DNA of 35,074 nt from Parvicella sp041583015 (GTDB taxonomy: Bacteria > Bacteroidota > Bacteroidia > Flavobacteriales_D > Parvicellaceae): contig JBFHGR010000024.1 in assembly GCA_041583015.1 (NCBI GenBank), forward strand, positions 1 to 35,074. Reading direction: 5' to 3'. The stretch's first letter is position 1. Every line of letters starts with the position of its first letter. Below, piece after piece: positions 15,977-24,910 of this stretch. The notes below the pieces were generated by a model that did no database searches, had not been told where the DNA came from, and worked only from the letters and a program-made list of their open reading frames with translations. A program made the translations under genes and the position numbers.

Positions 15977-17083
15977 CTATTTCACCAACCCTAAACAAAT
16001 TTTCATTCTAATAATCTTCTTTACAGAACCATACACTTGATACTTAAAATCCTCATTTATTTGCATCTCAGAAAGGATATCAAAAATATCTTTCTCTTCC
16101 TCCACCGGCATCAATAATTGATCACATCCAGCAGAAACCGCTTTGAGCCCCGAATTAGGCACAGATCTCACTCCTCCCATATTCATAGCATCTGTAATCA
16201 CAAGACCTCTAAATTTCAATTCATTTTTTAATAAATCCGTAACAATTGCTCTTGAACAAGTTGAAGGTAGATCATTTGTATTGTACTTTTCATTGTTTTT
16301 AACTGCAATATGCGCTACCATAATAGAAAGCACCTTATTTTTGATAACAGGTTTGTAATTATTCACCTCCTTCATCTCTCCATCAATGTATACTAATTTC
16401 TTATGCGTATCTCCAACTACAAAGCCGTGTCCAGGAAAATGTTTAGCAGTAGCAACTATTCCATTTCTCTGTGTTTCATCGATAAATAAATTAGAAAAAC
16501 CAATAACCGTATCCATATCCAATCCAAAAGATCTATTACTTACAGTTTTATTGGGCGAAGCATCTATCACTGGCGCAAAGTTTTGTGTAATACCAATCTT
16601 ATTTAAATCATCTGAAATTGTTTTAGTTACAGTAGTAACTTCCTCCTTGGTTTTAATCATATTTGTCTTAGGGACAGGAGTTGTTCCCTTAATCTTGTAT
16701 TTTATTAATGTAGGCTCTGCATCTGCACTATATATAGGTCTTAAATACCCATTAGTATCTGCAATACTATCAAATAAATTAACAAAATCTTTGAATGTTT
16801 CTGTTGTTCCATTTAATAGCAACACACCACCTATGTAACCTTTTTCTGCTAGTTTCACAACATGTTCTGTCTCCTTTCCATGATCACCTACTGCCGGAAC
16901 GATTATTTGCCCAACACGAAGCGTATCATTCATTTTATTAAAAACCTCATCTACTTTTCTTTCCAAAATTGGATTGTAGTCATAAAAATCATCTAAATGA
17001 AATTGTCTATCATTTTGAGAAAAAACAAAAATTTGAGAAACTGCTCCTAAAATAAGAAGTCCTATTTTTTTATACTGTAACAT
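15977..17083 (-). CDS. Secreted glycoside hydrolase family 3 (NagZ-like beta-N-acetylhexosaminidase)
   Basis: A 368-residue GH3 N-terminal-domain enzyme with a signal peptide (MLQYKKIGLLILGAVSQIFV, cleaved after FSQ). Motifs include YSADAEPTL (about 119-127), NRSFGLD (183-189), KHFPGHG (214-220) and nucleophile Asp298 in VITDAMNMGGV. The loop that carries the Asp-His acid/base dyad in NagZ is changed to FVVGDTHKKL, yet Asp225 and His227 remain in D-x-H order. Bacteroidota homologues are often fused to a beta-lactamase-like domain; this one is not. A cell-wall amino-sugar substrate is likely but unproven. An upstream extension begins with TTG; the ATG at 17083 is preferred because it starts the signal peptide. 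It has a strong promoter of its own. Confidence 0.88.
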   Translation of the reverse strand: MLQYKKIGLLILGAVSQIFVFSQNDRQFHLDDFYDYNPILERKVDEVFNKMNDTLRVGQIIVPAVGDHGKETEHVVKLAEKGYIGGVLLLNGTTETFKDFVNLFDSIADTNGYLRPIYSADAEPTLIKYKIKGTTPVPKTNMIKTKEEVTTVTKTISDDLNKIGITQNFAPVIDASPNKTVSNRSFGLDMDTVIGFSNLFIDETQRNGIVATAKHFPGHGFVVGDTHKKLVYIDGEMKEVNNYKPVIKNKVLSIMVAHIAVKNNEKYNTNDLPSTCSRAIVTDLLKNELKFRGLVITDAMNMGGVRSVPNSGLKAVSAGCDQLLMPVEEEKDIFDILSEMQINEDFKYQVYGSVKKIIRMKICLGLVK

Positions 17084-17133
17084 GCTGATTATATTTAAGT
17101 TCAAAAGTACGAGGTTCAATACAAGGATTACTC

Positions 17134-17163
17134 CAAAAGTAAATGGAGTTATTCAGAATTCAA
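17134..17163 (-). promoter_or_regulatory. Promoter of the GH3 gene
   Basis: Minus strand: TTG (17163-17161), 19-nt spacer, TACTTTTG (17141-17134), a full match to the Bacteroidota -33/-7 consensus. A second TACTTTTG lies at 17109-17102, closer to the ATG, with a TTTG 24 nt before it. Confidence 0.65.
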
Positions 17164-17170
17164 TGTTGAC

Positions 17171-17199
17171 TTTGTGATTCATATCGGTTGATAACTTTG
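17171..17199 (+). promoter_or_regulatory. Promoter of the 17276 hypothetical gene
   Basis: TTTG (17171-17174), 17-nt spacer, TAACTTTG (17192-17199), a full match to TTTG/TAnnTTTG. Start is expected near 17206, giving a leader of about 70 nt. A further TAATTTTG lies at 17245-17252 without a good -33 box. Confidence 0.65.
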
Positions 17200-17275
17200 T
17201 GGATAACAGATATTAGTAATATACATTCTCACTCTTAGGACTCTTAATTTTGTAAATGAGAAAGACTATAACATT

Positions 17276-17833
17276 ATGATATCATCATTATTCGGAAGAA
17301 AGAAAATTACAGAGGAGAAATTGGCTAACATTTTTGTTAACTCAATGTTGAAGGCGGTGGATAATAGTTTTGGAGATGTAGTAGACTCAATCTGCAATGA
17401 TCCAGAATTTAAAGAAAAACCTTATATCGCAAAAGACGATAGTGACAAGTTCTTAATGATAGTGGTAGTGGGAAATTTCTCGTACCTTACAAGATACTTC
17501 AGCAACACTGAAGAGATGGTTTTGAAGGGAAAAATCACACAAAAATTTGCCACAGTATTTGGTTTATCTTATGAAGAAATGAATTCTATTTTTAAAGATT
17601 ACACTAACTTTATCTATAGAGTTAATCACCCTTCTAAGAACATTATTTACGGCATGTCAAAAGCAGTTTTTTACAAATACAAATTGGGAAAATATCAAGA
17701 TGAGTATTTTGCTCAACTGGATGCACCTAACCCTCTTTTCCTAAAAAGAATGGATTCTTTAATGCTCAATTACGTTTGGAATTGGAGCACATTTTTAGAT
17801 AAATACAAGTTCACACCAGTTGAAGCTATTTAG
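17276..17833 (+). CDS. Hypothetical protein, 185 aa
   Basis: I do not recognise the family. The protein is predicted to be soluble and mostly helical: there is no signal peptide or transmembrane segment, and it is rich in aromatic residues and lysine. The first 60 residues are charged (GRKKITEEKLANIF); the middle has a hydrophobic strand MIVVVGNFSYLTRYFS, and the C-terminus is helical with the aromatic cluster NYVWNWSTFLDKY. The ATG start is supported by a matching promoter upstream, so expression is likely. It is transcribed away from the GH3 gene, and its stop codon overlaps the end of the convergent lipoprotein gene by 4 bp. Confidence 0.72.
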   Translation: MISSLFGRKKITEEKLANIFVNSMLKAVDNSFGDVVDSICNDPEFKEKPYIAKDDSDKFLMIVVVGNFSYLTRYFSNTEEMVLKGKITQKFATVFGLSYEEMNSIFKDYTNFIYRVNHPSKNIIYGMSKAVFYKYKLGKYQDEYFAQLDAPNPLFLKRMDSLMLNYVWNWSTFLDKYKFTPVEAI

Positions 17834-18279
17834 TATTTATATGTCAATTGACCTTCCCAATTGTTAATTGTAAAAATCACTGAGTAATCTTTATCTTTTC
17901 CTGGGTATTTTATTGTGGAAATATCAAATACAAGTGTATCTTTTACTATTGACTTGCACATATCCTCATTGGAGTTATGTTCAATAAACACACTTAATTT
18001 TGGCGGCATGCTTTTCATATAAGCATTACTAGCAAACGCCTTAAAAACGTGTGATTTACACCCACCTCCATATGAAACATACATCATCAATTTATCCCCA
18101 TCAACAAGAGCGTTATCTACAGTAAAAGCATCCGTTGATTCGGGAGCAACATAACCTGGCTGTACTAAGACTATATTTGTTTTTTCTTCGGTTATTTCTA
18201 CTATCTTTTTCTTTGAATTACACGAGACAACTGCAACACCAACGAAAAGCAATAATGCGATTTTCTTTAAACTTATCAT
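17830..18279 (-). CDS. Small lipoprotein, function unknown
   Basis: A 149-residue lipoprotein. MISLKKIALLLFVGVAVVSC ends in a lipobox with Cys20, followed by NSKKK. The mature part is beta-rich and has a GGGCKSHVFKAF segment, then a paired Cys in NEDMCKSIV and a FDIST strand. This Gly-rich/Cys/His then Cys arrangement recalls NigD-like lipoproteins of Bacteroidota, but I cannot confirm that family by eye. It converges on the 185-aa gene (4-bp overlap of the coding ends), and its start is only 16 nt from the divergent small membrane-protein frame. A TAGATTTG -7-like motif lies at 18320-18313 on this strand. Confidence 0.75.
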   Translation of the reverse strand: MISLKKIALLLFVGVAVVSCNSKKKIVEITEEKTNIVLVQPGYVAPESTDAFTVDNALVDGDKLMMYVSYGGGCKSHVFKAFASNAYMKSMPPKLSVFIEHNSNEDMCKSIVKDTLVFDISTIKYPGKDKDYSVIFTINNWEGQLTYKY

Positions 18280-18295
18280 AATTTTCGAATTATAT

Positions 18296-18616
18296 TTGTA
18301 CTTAATACCTTACAAATCTAAGAAACAAATATTGAACCACTCTAAGGAAATAAAAAAAACAAGCAAGTTATATTCAAACTACACCATTGGATTAGGTTCT
18401 ACAATTGTGGCGATAGTTTTACCAATCATATTGCCAATTCTAGGCAGTTTTCTTGCTCCTTTTTTATTCATTGCTGGCACTGTTGCAATATTAATTTCTA
18501 AAGTTAACTTGGCGGTAAGAGTTGGAACTATAATTTTAATTATAGGCATATTAATACTGTTCTGGGACCAATATGAGACATTGGTTCTAAACTACACTCC
18601 TAATCCTATTGAATAG
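18296..18616 (+). CDS. Small two-helix membrane protein, unknown
   Basis: An open frame of 106 codons with a basic N-terminus (SKKQILNHSKEIKK) followed by two or three hydrophobic segments (about residues 33-65 and 70-90) and a short polar tail. No family is recognised. It contains no ATG start. The first TTG (18296) coincides with a TATATTTG motif (18291-18298) that looks like a -7 promoter box, so translation more likely starts at the TTG at 18332, giving 94 residues. The 3' end overlaps the end of the convergent glycosyltransferase gene by 11 bp. The strong, well-placed hydrophobic pattern argues that it is a real gene; the lack of an ATG argues for caution. Confidence 0.55.
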   Translation: MYLIPYKSKKQILNHSKEIKKTSKLYSNYTIGLGSTIVAIVLPIILPILGSFLAPFLFIAGTVAILISKVNLAVRVGTIILIIGILILFWDQYETLVLNYTPNPIE

Positions 18617-19757
18617 TTGCTGAAAAACGCAAGAGTTCATCAACAAAATAGGACCATTCAAATTTCTTCTTTTCAGCAGGCATATTACTTTCAAATTTTT
18701 GCAAATTATCATCTTGATATAATCCCACAATCGCATTTGCCATGGAATCTCCATCAGGCTCAGCCACAAACCCAACAATTCCATTTGGAACAATCTCAGG
18801 AAGTCCTCCCACATTGGACACAATCATTGGCTTATCGAAATGGTAAGCCACTTGTGTTATTCCACTTTGTGTAGCCGTCTTATACGGCTGAATAACAGCA
18901 TCACTTACAGCAAAATAATCCTTTACATCTTCAGTGGGGATATACTTATCAAGTATAATAATATCATCTGTAAGTCCCAATTGTTCAATTTGAGCCAAAT
19001 ACTTCTCCTTTTTATCATAAAATTCTCCAGCCACTATCAATTTCACATCTAATTTCCTTACTTCTTGGGCTGCCATTGCTGCAATAGCAATGTCTAATCC
19101 TTTATATTCTCTAATTAATCCAAAAAACAAGAGATATCTTTGACTAGGATCCAATGCCAACCTTTCGAAAGCTTCTTCTTTTAGTGCTTTTGGTCCAAAA
19201 GTATCGTACAAGGGATGGGATAATTTAATTTTATTGGGATTATCTGTGAATTTACTGATATCCTCCAAAACAGAATTGGATAAAGTAATGAATCCGTCAC
19301 AGTTTTTTAAAAAATATTTTGTCAACTGTTTATCGCCTAACCTGCTTTCGTGAGGTATCACATTATCTGTAATTCCCAACACTTTTATTCTTTTTTTTCT
19401 TAACTTTTTGGCAATTGTACCCAGTGCAGGTCCCATAAAAGGCAACCAAAACCTAATCAATACTATATCTGGAGATTCAGACTCAATTAACTTCGCAGTT
19501 TTAGACCACGACAATGGATTAACAGAACTTAGGCTATCATAAATAGTTAATTTTTCTGGCTTAGGCTCCGTTGTTGCATATTGAGTTTTGCCAGGAAAAA
19601 GAAAGTTAGGGTACTGGAAATAAAAAGAATAAATACTAGCAGAATGCCCTGCTTTTTGAAGGGATATTGCCAACGCCTCATTAAAATTTGCAATACCACC
19701 ACGCAATGGATATGCTGGCCCTACAATTACAATTTTCTTATGATGAGTATTACTCAC
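18606..19757 (-). CDS. Glycosyltransferase family 4 (GT-B fold)
   Basis: A 383-residue cytoplasmic or membrane-peripheral sugar transferase. The N-terminal Rossmann half opens with KKIVIVGPAYPLRGGIANFN, a GT4 acceptor-site glycine loop. The C-terminal donor half has YLLFFGLIREYKGLD, AVIQPYKTATQSG and KPMIVSNVGGLPEIV, with the family's E-x7-E region represented by the QSGITQVAYHF and GLPEIV segments. It probably adds a sugar to a lipid or polysaccharide carrier; donor and acceptor cannot be told. It overlaps the GT2 gene upstream by 8 nt, so the two are almost certainly translated together and act in the same glycan or lipid pathway. Confidence 0.92.
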   Translation of the reverse strand: MSNTHHKKIVIVGPAYPLRGGIANFNEALAISLQKAGHSASIYSFYFQYPNFLFPGKTQYATTEPKPEKLTIYDSLSSVNPLSWSKTAKLIESESPDIVLIRFWLPFMGPALGTIAKKLRKKRIKVLGITDNVIPHESRLGDKQLTKYFLKNCDGFITLSNSVLEDISKFTDNPNKIKLSHPLYDTFGPKALKEEAFERLALDPSQRYLLFFGLIREYKGLDIAIAAMAAQEVRKLDVKLIVAGEFYDKKEKYLAQIEQLGLTDDIIILDKYIPTEDVKDYFAVSDAVIQPYKTATQSGITQVAYHFDKPMIVSNVGGLPEIVPNGIVGFVAEPDGDSMANAIVGLYQDDNLQKFESNMPAEKKKFEWSYFVDELLRFSATIQ

Positions 19758-20718
19758 CTGAATTTAATTTCTCTTTGATTAAATAAACGTTTCTTTGCGG
19801 ATTGTTTCTTGCGATCATTTCGCCTAAAAAACCTGCTAAAAACATTTGAACTCCCATGATCATAGCAACCAAAGCGATGTAAAACTCTGTTCTGCTCGCC
19901 AATAATCTAGCGGTCTTATCAATAAACAGTTTATCTATCCCAATCCACAAAAAGAAAGCAAACCCAATAAAAAACATTGCTGTTCCAATTAATCCAAAAA
20001 AGTGCATCGGTCTTTTACCAAATTTTCCTAAAAAAGAAATGCTAAATAAATCCAAAAATCCATTTATAAACCTTTCTAGCCCAAATTTTGTTACACCATA
20101 TTTTCTTTCTTGGTGAAACACAGGTTTTTCTCCAATTTTAGTAAAGCCAGCCCATTTTGCAATAACAGGAATGTATCGATGCATTTCTCCGTATACTTCG
20201 ATGCTCTTTACGACCTTTTTGTCATACGCTTTTAAACCGCAATTGAAGTCTTTCAAATTAATGCCACTCATCTTTCGAGTAGCCCAATTAAATAATTTGG
20301 TAGGGACTGTTTTGGAGATTGGATCTTTTCTTTTTTGCTTCCATCCAGACACTAAATGATAGCCATCTTTAGTAATCATATCGTATAATGCAGGAATTTC
20401 ATCTGGGCTATCTTGCAAATCAGCATCCATCGTAATAATCACCTTTCCTTGTGCATGTTCAAAACCTACATTCAAGGCGGCAGATTTACCATAATTCCTT
20501 CTAAAAGAAATTCCTTTTACTGAAGAATATTTATTTTGAAGTTTTCTAACCACCTCCCATGAGTCATCTTTCGATCCATCATCGATGAGCCAGATATCGT
20601 ATTTAAACGAATTAGCCTTACAGACATTATCAATCCATTCTACCAACTCTGGAAGGGATTCCTCTTCATTAAAAAGAGGTACCACTACAGAAATATCAAG
20701 TAATTCTTGGTTTTGCAT
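19750..20718 (-). CDS. Glycosyltransferase family 2, dolichyl-phosphate-mannose-synthase/ArnC-like, membrane bound
   Basis: A 322-residue GT-A enzyme that transfers a sugar from a nucleotide donor, usually to a polyprenyl phosphate. The catalytic domain spans about 1-230, with ISVVVPLFNEEESLPELVEW, IDDGSKDDS and the metal-binding ITMDADLQDSPDE. Two transmembrane helices follow (about 233-258 and 275-300), the arrangement of undecaprenyl-phosphate glycosyltransferases such as ArnC/GtrB. It is first of a two-gene unit with the GT4 gene (8-nt overlap). A TATCTTTG -7 motif (20730-20723) lies only 4 nt before the ATG, so the mRNA may have almost no leader. Confidence 0.94.
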   Translation of the reverse strand: MQNQELLDISVVVPLFNEEESLPELVEWIDNVCKANSFKYDIWLIDDGSKDDSWEVVRKLQNKYSSVKGISFRRNYGKSAALNVGFEHAQGKVIITMDADLQDSPDEIPALYDMITKDGYHLVSGWKQKRKDPISKTVPTKLFNWATRKMSGINLKDFNCGLKAYDKKVVKSIEVYGEMHRYIPVIAKWAGFTKIGEKPVFHQERKYGVTKFGLERFINGFLDLFSISFLGKFGKRPMHFFGLIGTAMFFIGFAFFLWIGIDKLFIDKTARLLASRTEFYIALVAMIMGVQMFLAGFLGEMIARNNPQRNVYLIKEKLNSGE

Positions 20719-20797
20719 GAAACAAAGATAGATATACTTTTAAAAATAAAATTGAATAGGTAAAAGTTTTTAACCACTGAATTATTAAAGCCTAAAA

Positions 20798-21580
20798 CTA
20801 CTCTACTAACACCGTGTCAATATCCATATTATATCCCCCAAAATAACCTAAAGCACCATTACTTAAATTACTTTCAGGATTACCCGGGGCCGCTGGTTGG
20901 TTTTGTGGATTAGAAATTTGATCTAAACTCAACCAATATTTATATGTTTTTTCGTCTATTTCCATTAACTCCACCATGGCAGAATCTCCTTCTTCATATG
21001 AAGTGCTAAACAATGGAGTTCCGGTGGCGATACCATTATAAAGATTATCTTCTGTGATAACTATATTAGTTTGCATTGTATCATTTCTATATGAACGTAA
21101 CCTATAATAATTTTTCTCATTACCAGCGTCAGTCCAATACGCAAAAGCTGTAAAACCATCACCAAAAAAACCTCCTGAATTTTGCAAAGTAATAACGCTA
21201 TCTAACTGAGAATTACCAGGCAAAAACGTACTTCCTTCAATCACCTCTCCATCCACTTCAATCTTAAGGTCATACTTCGTATAAGCTTGTCCAACAAGCA
21301 AAGGATTTTCATAATATCCAGATGCAGTTTCTAAAAGTTGTATTGCCACACCATTTTCATCTGTAACGACAACGTTTGCTCCCTCTACAGGTTTAAAATC
21401 GTTGCCATCATAAAAATTTACTGACTTGGAAAGTTTGACATAATTAAACTTATCTACATTGGATACCATTGCATCTACTACATATTGTTCCTCCGCATCA
21501 ATTAGATCCAATTTTACAACTTTCTCACATGAACTAAGTATCACCAACCCTAAAAATGCTATTAAACTAAATTTTTTCAT
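20798..21580 (-). CDS. DUF4249 lipoprotein
   Basis: A 260-residue lipoprotein of the DUF4249 family: the signal MKKFSLIAFLGLVILSSC has a lipobox Cys18, followed by EKVVKLDLIDAEEQYVVDA, the characteristic opening. The body consists of two beta-sandwich-like halves (EGANVVVTDENGV, then GSTFLPGNSQLDSV and a Tyr/Asn-rich region). It is 11 nt downstream of the TonB-dependent receptor gene, the usual genetic partnership of this family, so it probably sits at the outer membrane and helps the receptor take up its substrate, by analogy with SusD-type partners. The function of DUF4249 has not been shown biochemically as far as I know. Confidence 0.9.
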   Translation of the reverse strand: MKKFSLIAFLGLVILSSCEKVVKLDLIDAEEQYVVDAMVSNVDKFNYVKLSKSVNFYDGNDFKPVEGANVVVTDENGVAIQLLETASGYYENPLLVGQAYTKYDLKIEVDGEVIEGSTFLPGNSQLDSVITLQNSGGFFGDGFTAFAYWTDAGNEKNYYRLRSYRNDTMQTNIVITEDNLYNGIATGTPLFSTSYEEGDSAMVELMEIDEKTYKYWLSLDQISNPQNQPAAPGNPESNLSNGALGYFGGYNMDIDTVLVE

Positions 21581-21591
21581 TGTTGTAAATT

Positions 21592-23949
21592 TTAAAAAGT
21601 AAAACTATATGTAATAGAAGGAATTATTTTAAATAAAGACAATTGAACCGACTCAGTTTGGCCTGGATTTTCCTCACTATCTCTAAAACTAATAGAGAAA
21701 GCATTCTCCCTTGCGTATGCATTATAAACTGAAAAATTCCAATTACTTTGAAAACGTTTTTTAGTCTTAATTTCTTCTCCTGACACAGGATCTTTAGAAA
21801 TCTTAAATTCTTTACCATAAAGTGTCATCCCCACATCCATTCTGTGATAATTAGGCATTCTATTAGCATTTCTTGCACCATAATAATTATAAATAGCGCC
21901 ATCCATTTCGTATTTACCACTTGGAAAAGTAACTGCGTCACCAGTGGAATAAACCCAGGAAGCAGACCCTTTCAATCTATCTGAAAAAGAATACATCAAC
22001 ACCACACTAACATCGTGAATCCTATCTTGTCTAGCAGAAAACCACTCTCCATCATTGATTTCAGAAAACTGTCTTTGCGATCTTGAAAGCGTATAACCTA
22101 ACCACCCTGTAAAATCTCCTTTTTTCTTTCTAATCAAAAACTCAGCCCCAAATGCTCTTCCTTCACCATAAACTAACTCACCTTCTACTGTTGCATTAAA
22201 ATTCAACTCGGCTCCAGTTCGATAGTCAATCATATTATCCAATGTTTTGTAATAACCTTCCAGAGAAAACTCAAACATATTCTTCTTGAAATTTCTAAAA
22301 TATCCCAAAGTAAACTGATCAGATATTTGAGGTTTTATATTATTGCTACTTGGCAGCCAAATATCTGTTGGCGAACCTGTTGTGCTATTGCTCAACAAAT
22401 GAACATATTGATTATTTCTGGCATAAGATGCTTTAATAGAACTTACGTCATTAATAATATAGTTCATTGCCAATCTTGGTTCAATACCATGATACCATTT
22501 TGATACCGATCCCTTATCATAAAAAGTAGTATCCATAACATTTCCCTCATTGTCGTATTCGAAAATATTACCATTCCCCAAGGCTGCATAATTGGAATAC
22601 CTCACGCCATAAACAACATTAAAAAGTGGACTTATTTTAAATTCATCAGAAATATAAGCAGCACCTTCAACACCTAAACTATTTTGTACTTCTGAAGCTA
22701 ACAAAGGTGAGCCTGCCTCAACTTCCACTTCGCCAGGCGAGAATGTATGATGAATTAAATTGATCCCAAACTTCACATTATGTTTATCATTAGCAAAGTA
22801 TTGAAAATCCTGTTTAAAATTCCAATCCTTAATTGTTGACCCAAAAGAAAAACCTGCAGCACCTATACTTATTCTGTAATCATAATTACTATATACTAGA
22901 GACGTATTTGAAAATAATTTACTATTATAAATGTGGTTCCATCTTAATGTTCCAGTAGCATTCCCCCAGTCAAAGCCAAAAGAATCTCCAAAGCCAAATT
23001 TATCTCTTCCAAAATAACCACTTACGAAAATTCTATCCTTTTCAGAAATTGCGTAATTTGCTTTGGCATTCAAATCATAGAAATAAAGCGTAGAACCTCT
23101 AATACTTGTATCTGGAGCAAAGTTCAAAAATATATCTGCATAAGTTCTTCTACCCGACAAAATAAAAGAACCTTTATCTTTTTTGATAGGTGCTTCCACT
23201 GTAAGTTTGGACGAAATAGTTCCAATTCCTCCACTCACACTTAGCCCCTTACTATTTCCTTCTTTCATCTTAATATCCATTACAGAAGAAACTCTTCCTC
23301 CATACTCTGCTGGCATACCTCCTTTTATAAGATTAATATCTTTTAAAGCATCTGAATTAAAAACAGAGAAAAAGCCTAGCAAATGTGATGCATTGTATAC
23401 CGGTGCACCATCTAATAGTATTAAATTTTGATCAGCACCTCCCCCTCTAACAAAAAAACCTGAATTACCTTCCCCAGCAGATTTAACACCTGGTAAAAGA
23501 GTAACAGTTTTTAAAATATCTTTTTCACCAAACAAGACAGGTATGGTTTCTATCTCTTTAGGATCAAATTTTATAGTACTAATCTCATTTGACTTAATGT
23601 TTTCATCATCCTTTTGAGCAGAAACCTTAAACTCTTCTAATTGTGCACTCTCAGGTACCAACTCCACATTCTTAACCACATCAGCAGTTACAGTAATCGT
23701 TTCTTCAATAATAGTATACCCTACATACCTATATAGCAGCGTATAAGTTCCTGGAGGTACTGACAATGAATAATAACCATATACATTTGTTGCCGCACCT
23801 GACCCTTCAATTTCTTTAACCAGCACATTCACTCCAATTAAATCTTCACCATTGGTATTATCCTTTACAGATCCACTTATCGTGACTTTATCTTGGGAAA
23901 CGCTTTGCAGACTGATCAATAGTAGCAACTGCCAAAATATAAATTTCAT
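21592..23949 (-). CDS. TonB-dependent outer-membrane receptor with carboxypeptidase-regulatory-like N-domain
   Basis: A 785-residue outer-membrane transporter using TonB-ExbBD energy. The order is: signal peptide (1-19, ending SVSQ), a CarboxypepD_reg-like beta-sandwich (about 22-105; GVNVLVKEIEGSG), a plug domain (about 130-245) with LLPGVKSAGEGNSGFFVRGG and AEYGGRVSSVMDIKM, and a 22-strand barrel ending in the aromatic ITYSFTF. There is no obvious TonB box in the mature N-terminus; the linker EEFKVSAQKDD is the likeliest region. It shares an operon with the DUF4249 lipoprotein. The substrate cannot be read: such receptors import metals, sugars, peptides or siderophores. Confidence 0.95.
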   Translation of the reverse strand: MKFIFWQLLLLISLQSVSQDKVTISGSVKDNTNGEDLIGVNVLVKEIEGSGAATNVYGYYSLSVPPGTYTLLYRYVGYTIIEETITVTADVVKNVELVPESAQLEEFKVSAQKDDENIKSNEISTIKFDPKEIETIPVLFGEKDILKTVTLLPGVKSAGEGNSGFFVRGGGADQNLILLDGAPVYNASHLLGFFSVFNSDALKDINLIKGGMPAEYGGRVSSVMDIKMKEGNSKGLSVSGGIGTISSKLTVEAPIKKDKGSFILSGRRTYADIFLNFAPDTSIRGSTLYFYDLNAKANYAISEKDRIFVSGYFGRDKFGFGDSFGFDWGNATGTLRWNHIYNSKLFSNTSLVYSNYDYRISIGAAGFSFGSTIKDWNFKQDFQYFANDKHNVKFGINLIHHTFSPGEVEVEAGSPLLASEVQNSLGVEGAAYISDEFKISPLFNVVYGVRYSNYAALGNGNIFEYDNEGNVMDTTFYDKGSVSKWYHGIEPRLAMNYIINDVSSIKASYARNNQYVHLLSNSTTGSPTDIWLPSSNNIKPQISDQFTLGYFRNFKKNMFEFSLEGYYKTLDNMIDYRTGAELNFNATVEGELVYGEGRAFGAEFLIRKKKGDFTGWLGYTLSRSQRQFSEINDGEWFSARQDRIHDVSVVLMYSFSDRLKGSASWVYSTGDAVTFPSGKYEMDGAIYNYYGARNANRMPNYHRMDVGMTLYGKEFKISKDPVSGEEIKTKKRFQSNWNFSVYNAYARENAFSISFRDSEENPGQTESVQLSLFKIIPSITYSFTF

Positions 23950-24094
23950 ATCTCTTATTTAATTTTACACAAAGAAAACAATTACCACATGGAAATGTTT
24001 TCATAATTCATTAAAAAATAAAGAATTATATAGAAGGTAGTTTTCCAATTCAAATGGGAGTTACATTCCATACATCAATTCCGCTAAATTTTCA

Positions 24095-24910
24095 TCAGTC
24101 CATTTGCCCAAGAATAGGAATTCTATCTGAAGCAAGTTTATCCATTTCTTTTTGCATTACACTTTCAACATGTTCATTTATCGCTTTTAAAACTTCTAAA
24201 TTCTCGATATCTTCTTCTTTATACTTGTCTAAAGAGATCGGAGGCAAAACACTTATAGTCACTTGAGATGGTAGCGGTAACGAAAATCGAGGTCCATGAC
24301 CAATGTGCCAGCCAAATGGAAATGACCAGTAAATAGGCCAACTTTTAATTTTTAACCGCTTAGCTAGTTTAGATTTCTCGGCAATTTGATGACCTGATGA
24401 TAGAACAAAAAGAGTTTCACCTCCACCAACTCCAACTATAGGTAAAATTGGCACCCCAGCCTTGATAGCTAACTTTATGTATCCATAATGGTCAAAAAAA
24501 GTAATCTTATTTCGATCAAAAAATGATTTCGTATTATCTAAATCTCCCCCTGGATAAACAGTCAAAGAATTTCCTTTCTGAAGTTCATTTAATGCAAATT
24601 TCGGATTAGCATCTACAATACCAAATTCATCCTCAGGCAAACCAAGAAAACGAGCAATTTTATGAAAAACATGATGCACTAACACCTTCATCGGTGGCTT
24701 TCCTTCAAGCGTATGATATTTCCCAATCCACAGAAAAGATTCTGGCATAAAATAAACTCCAAGATGGTTACCTACGCCTAAAAAACTTTTATCCGGAATA
24801 TTTTCAAGTCCAATAAATTTAGCCCTATGATACCTTCCGAGAACAGGCAGCACAAGTTTAGCCGTTTTTTCGGCAATTATTAATCTTTTAGGGTACTTAT
24901 CTTGAGCCAT
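24095..24910 (-). CDS. Lysophospholipid/diacylglycerol acyltransferase-like protein (DGAT2-type)
   Basis: A 271-residue member of the LPLAT superfamily in its MGAT/DGAT2-like branch. The acyltransferase block 1 is FLGVGNHLGVYFMPES (His at about 48), a variant in which the Asp of the usual HX4D is absent, as in other DGAT2-like proteins. A YPGGDLDNTKSF segment matches the PGG block, and VPILPIVGVGG is the later strand. A hydrophobic stretch around SWPIYWSFPFGWHIGHGP and the PPISLDKYKEED tail complete the family pattern. It likely moves an acyl group from acyl-CoA or acyl-ACP to an alcohol; the acceptor is unknown. It is divergent from the NagB-hydrolase fusion gene. A TATCTTTG -7 motif (24923-24916) lies 5 nt before the ATG. 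Confidence 0.87.
   Translation of the reverse strand: MAQDKYPKRLIIAEKTAKLVLPVLGRYHRAKFIGLENIPDKSFLGVGNHLGVYFMPESFLWIGKYHTLEGKPPMKVLVHHVFHKIARFLGLPEDEFGIVDANPKFALNELQKGNSLTVYPGGDLDNTKSFFDRNKITFFDHYGYIKLAIKAGVPILPIVGVGGGETLFVLSSGHQIAEKSKLAKRLKIKSWPIYWSFPFGWHIGHGPRFSLPLPSQVTISVLPPISLDKYKEEDIENLEVLKAINEHVESVMQKEMDKLASDRIPILGQMD

Noticed and set aside
16386..16838. 150-codon plus-strand open frame
   Set aside because: It is antisense to the GH3 gene, whose motifs are continuous through the same interval; there is no promoter or family resemblance.
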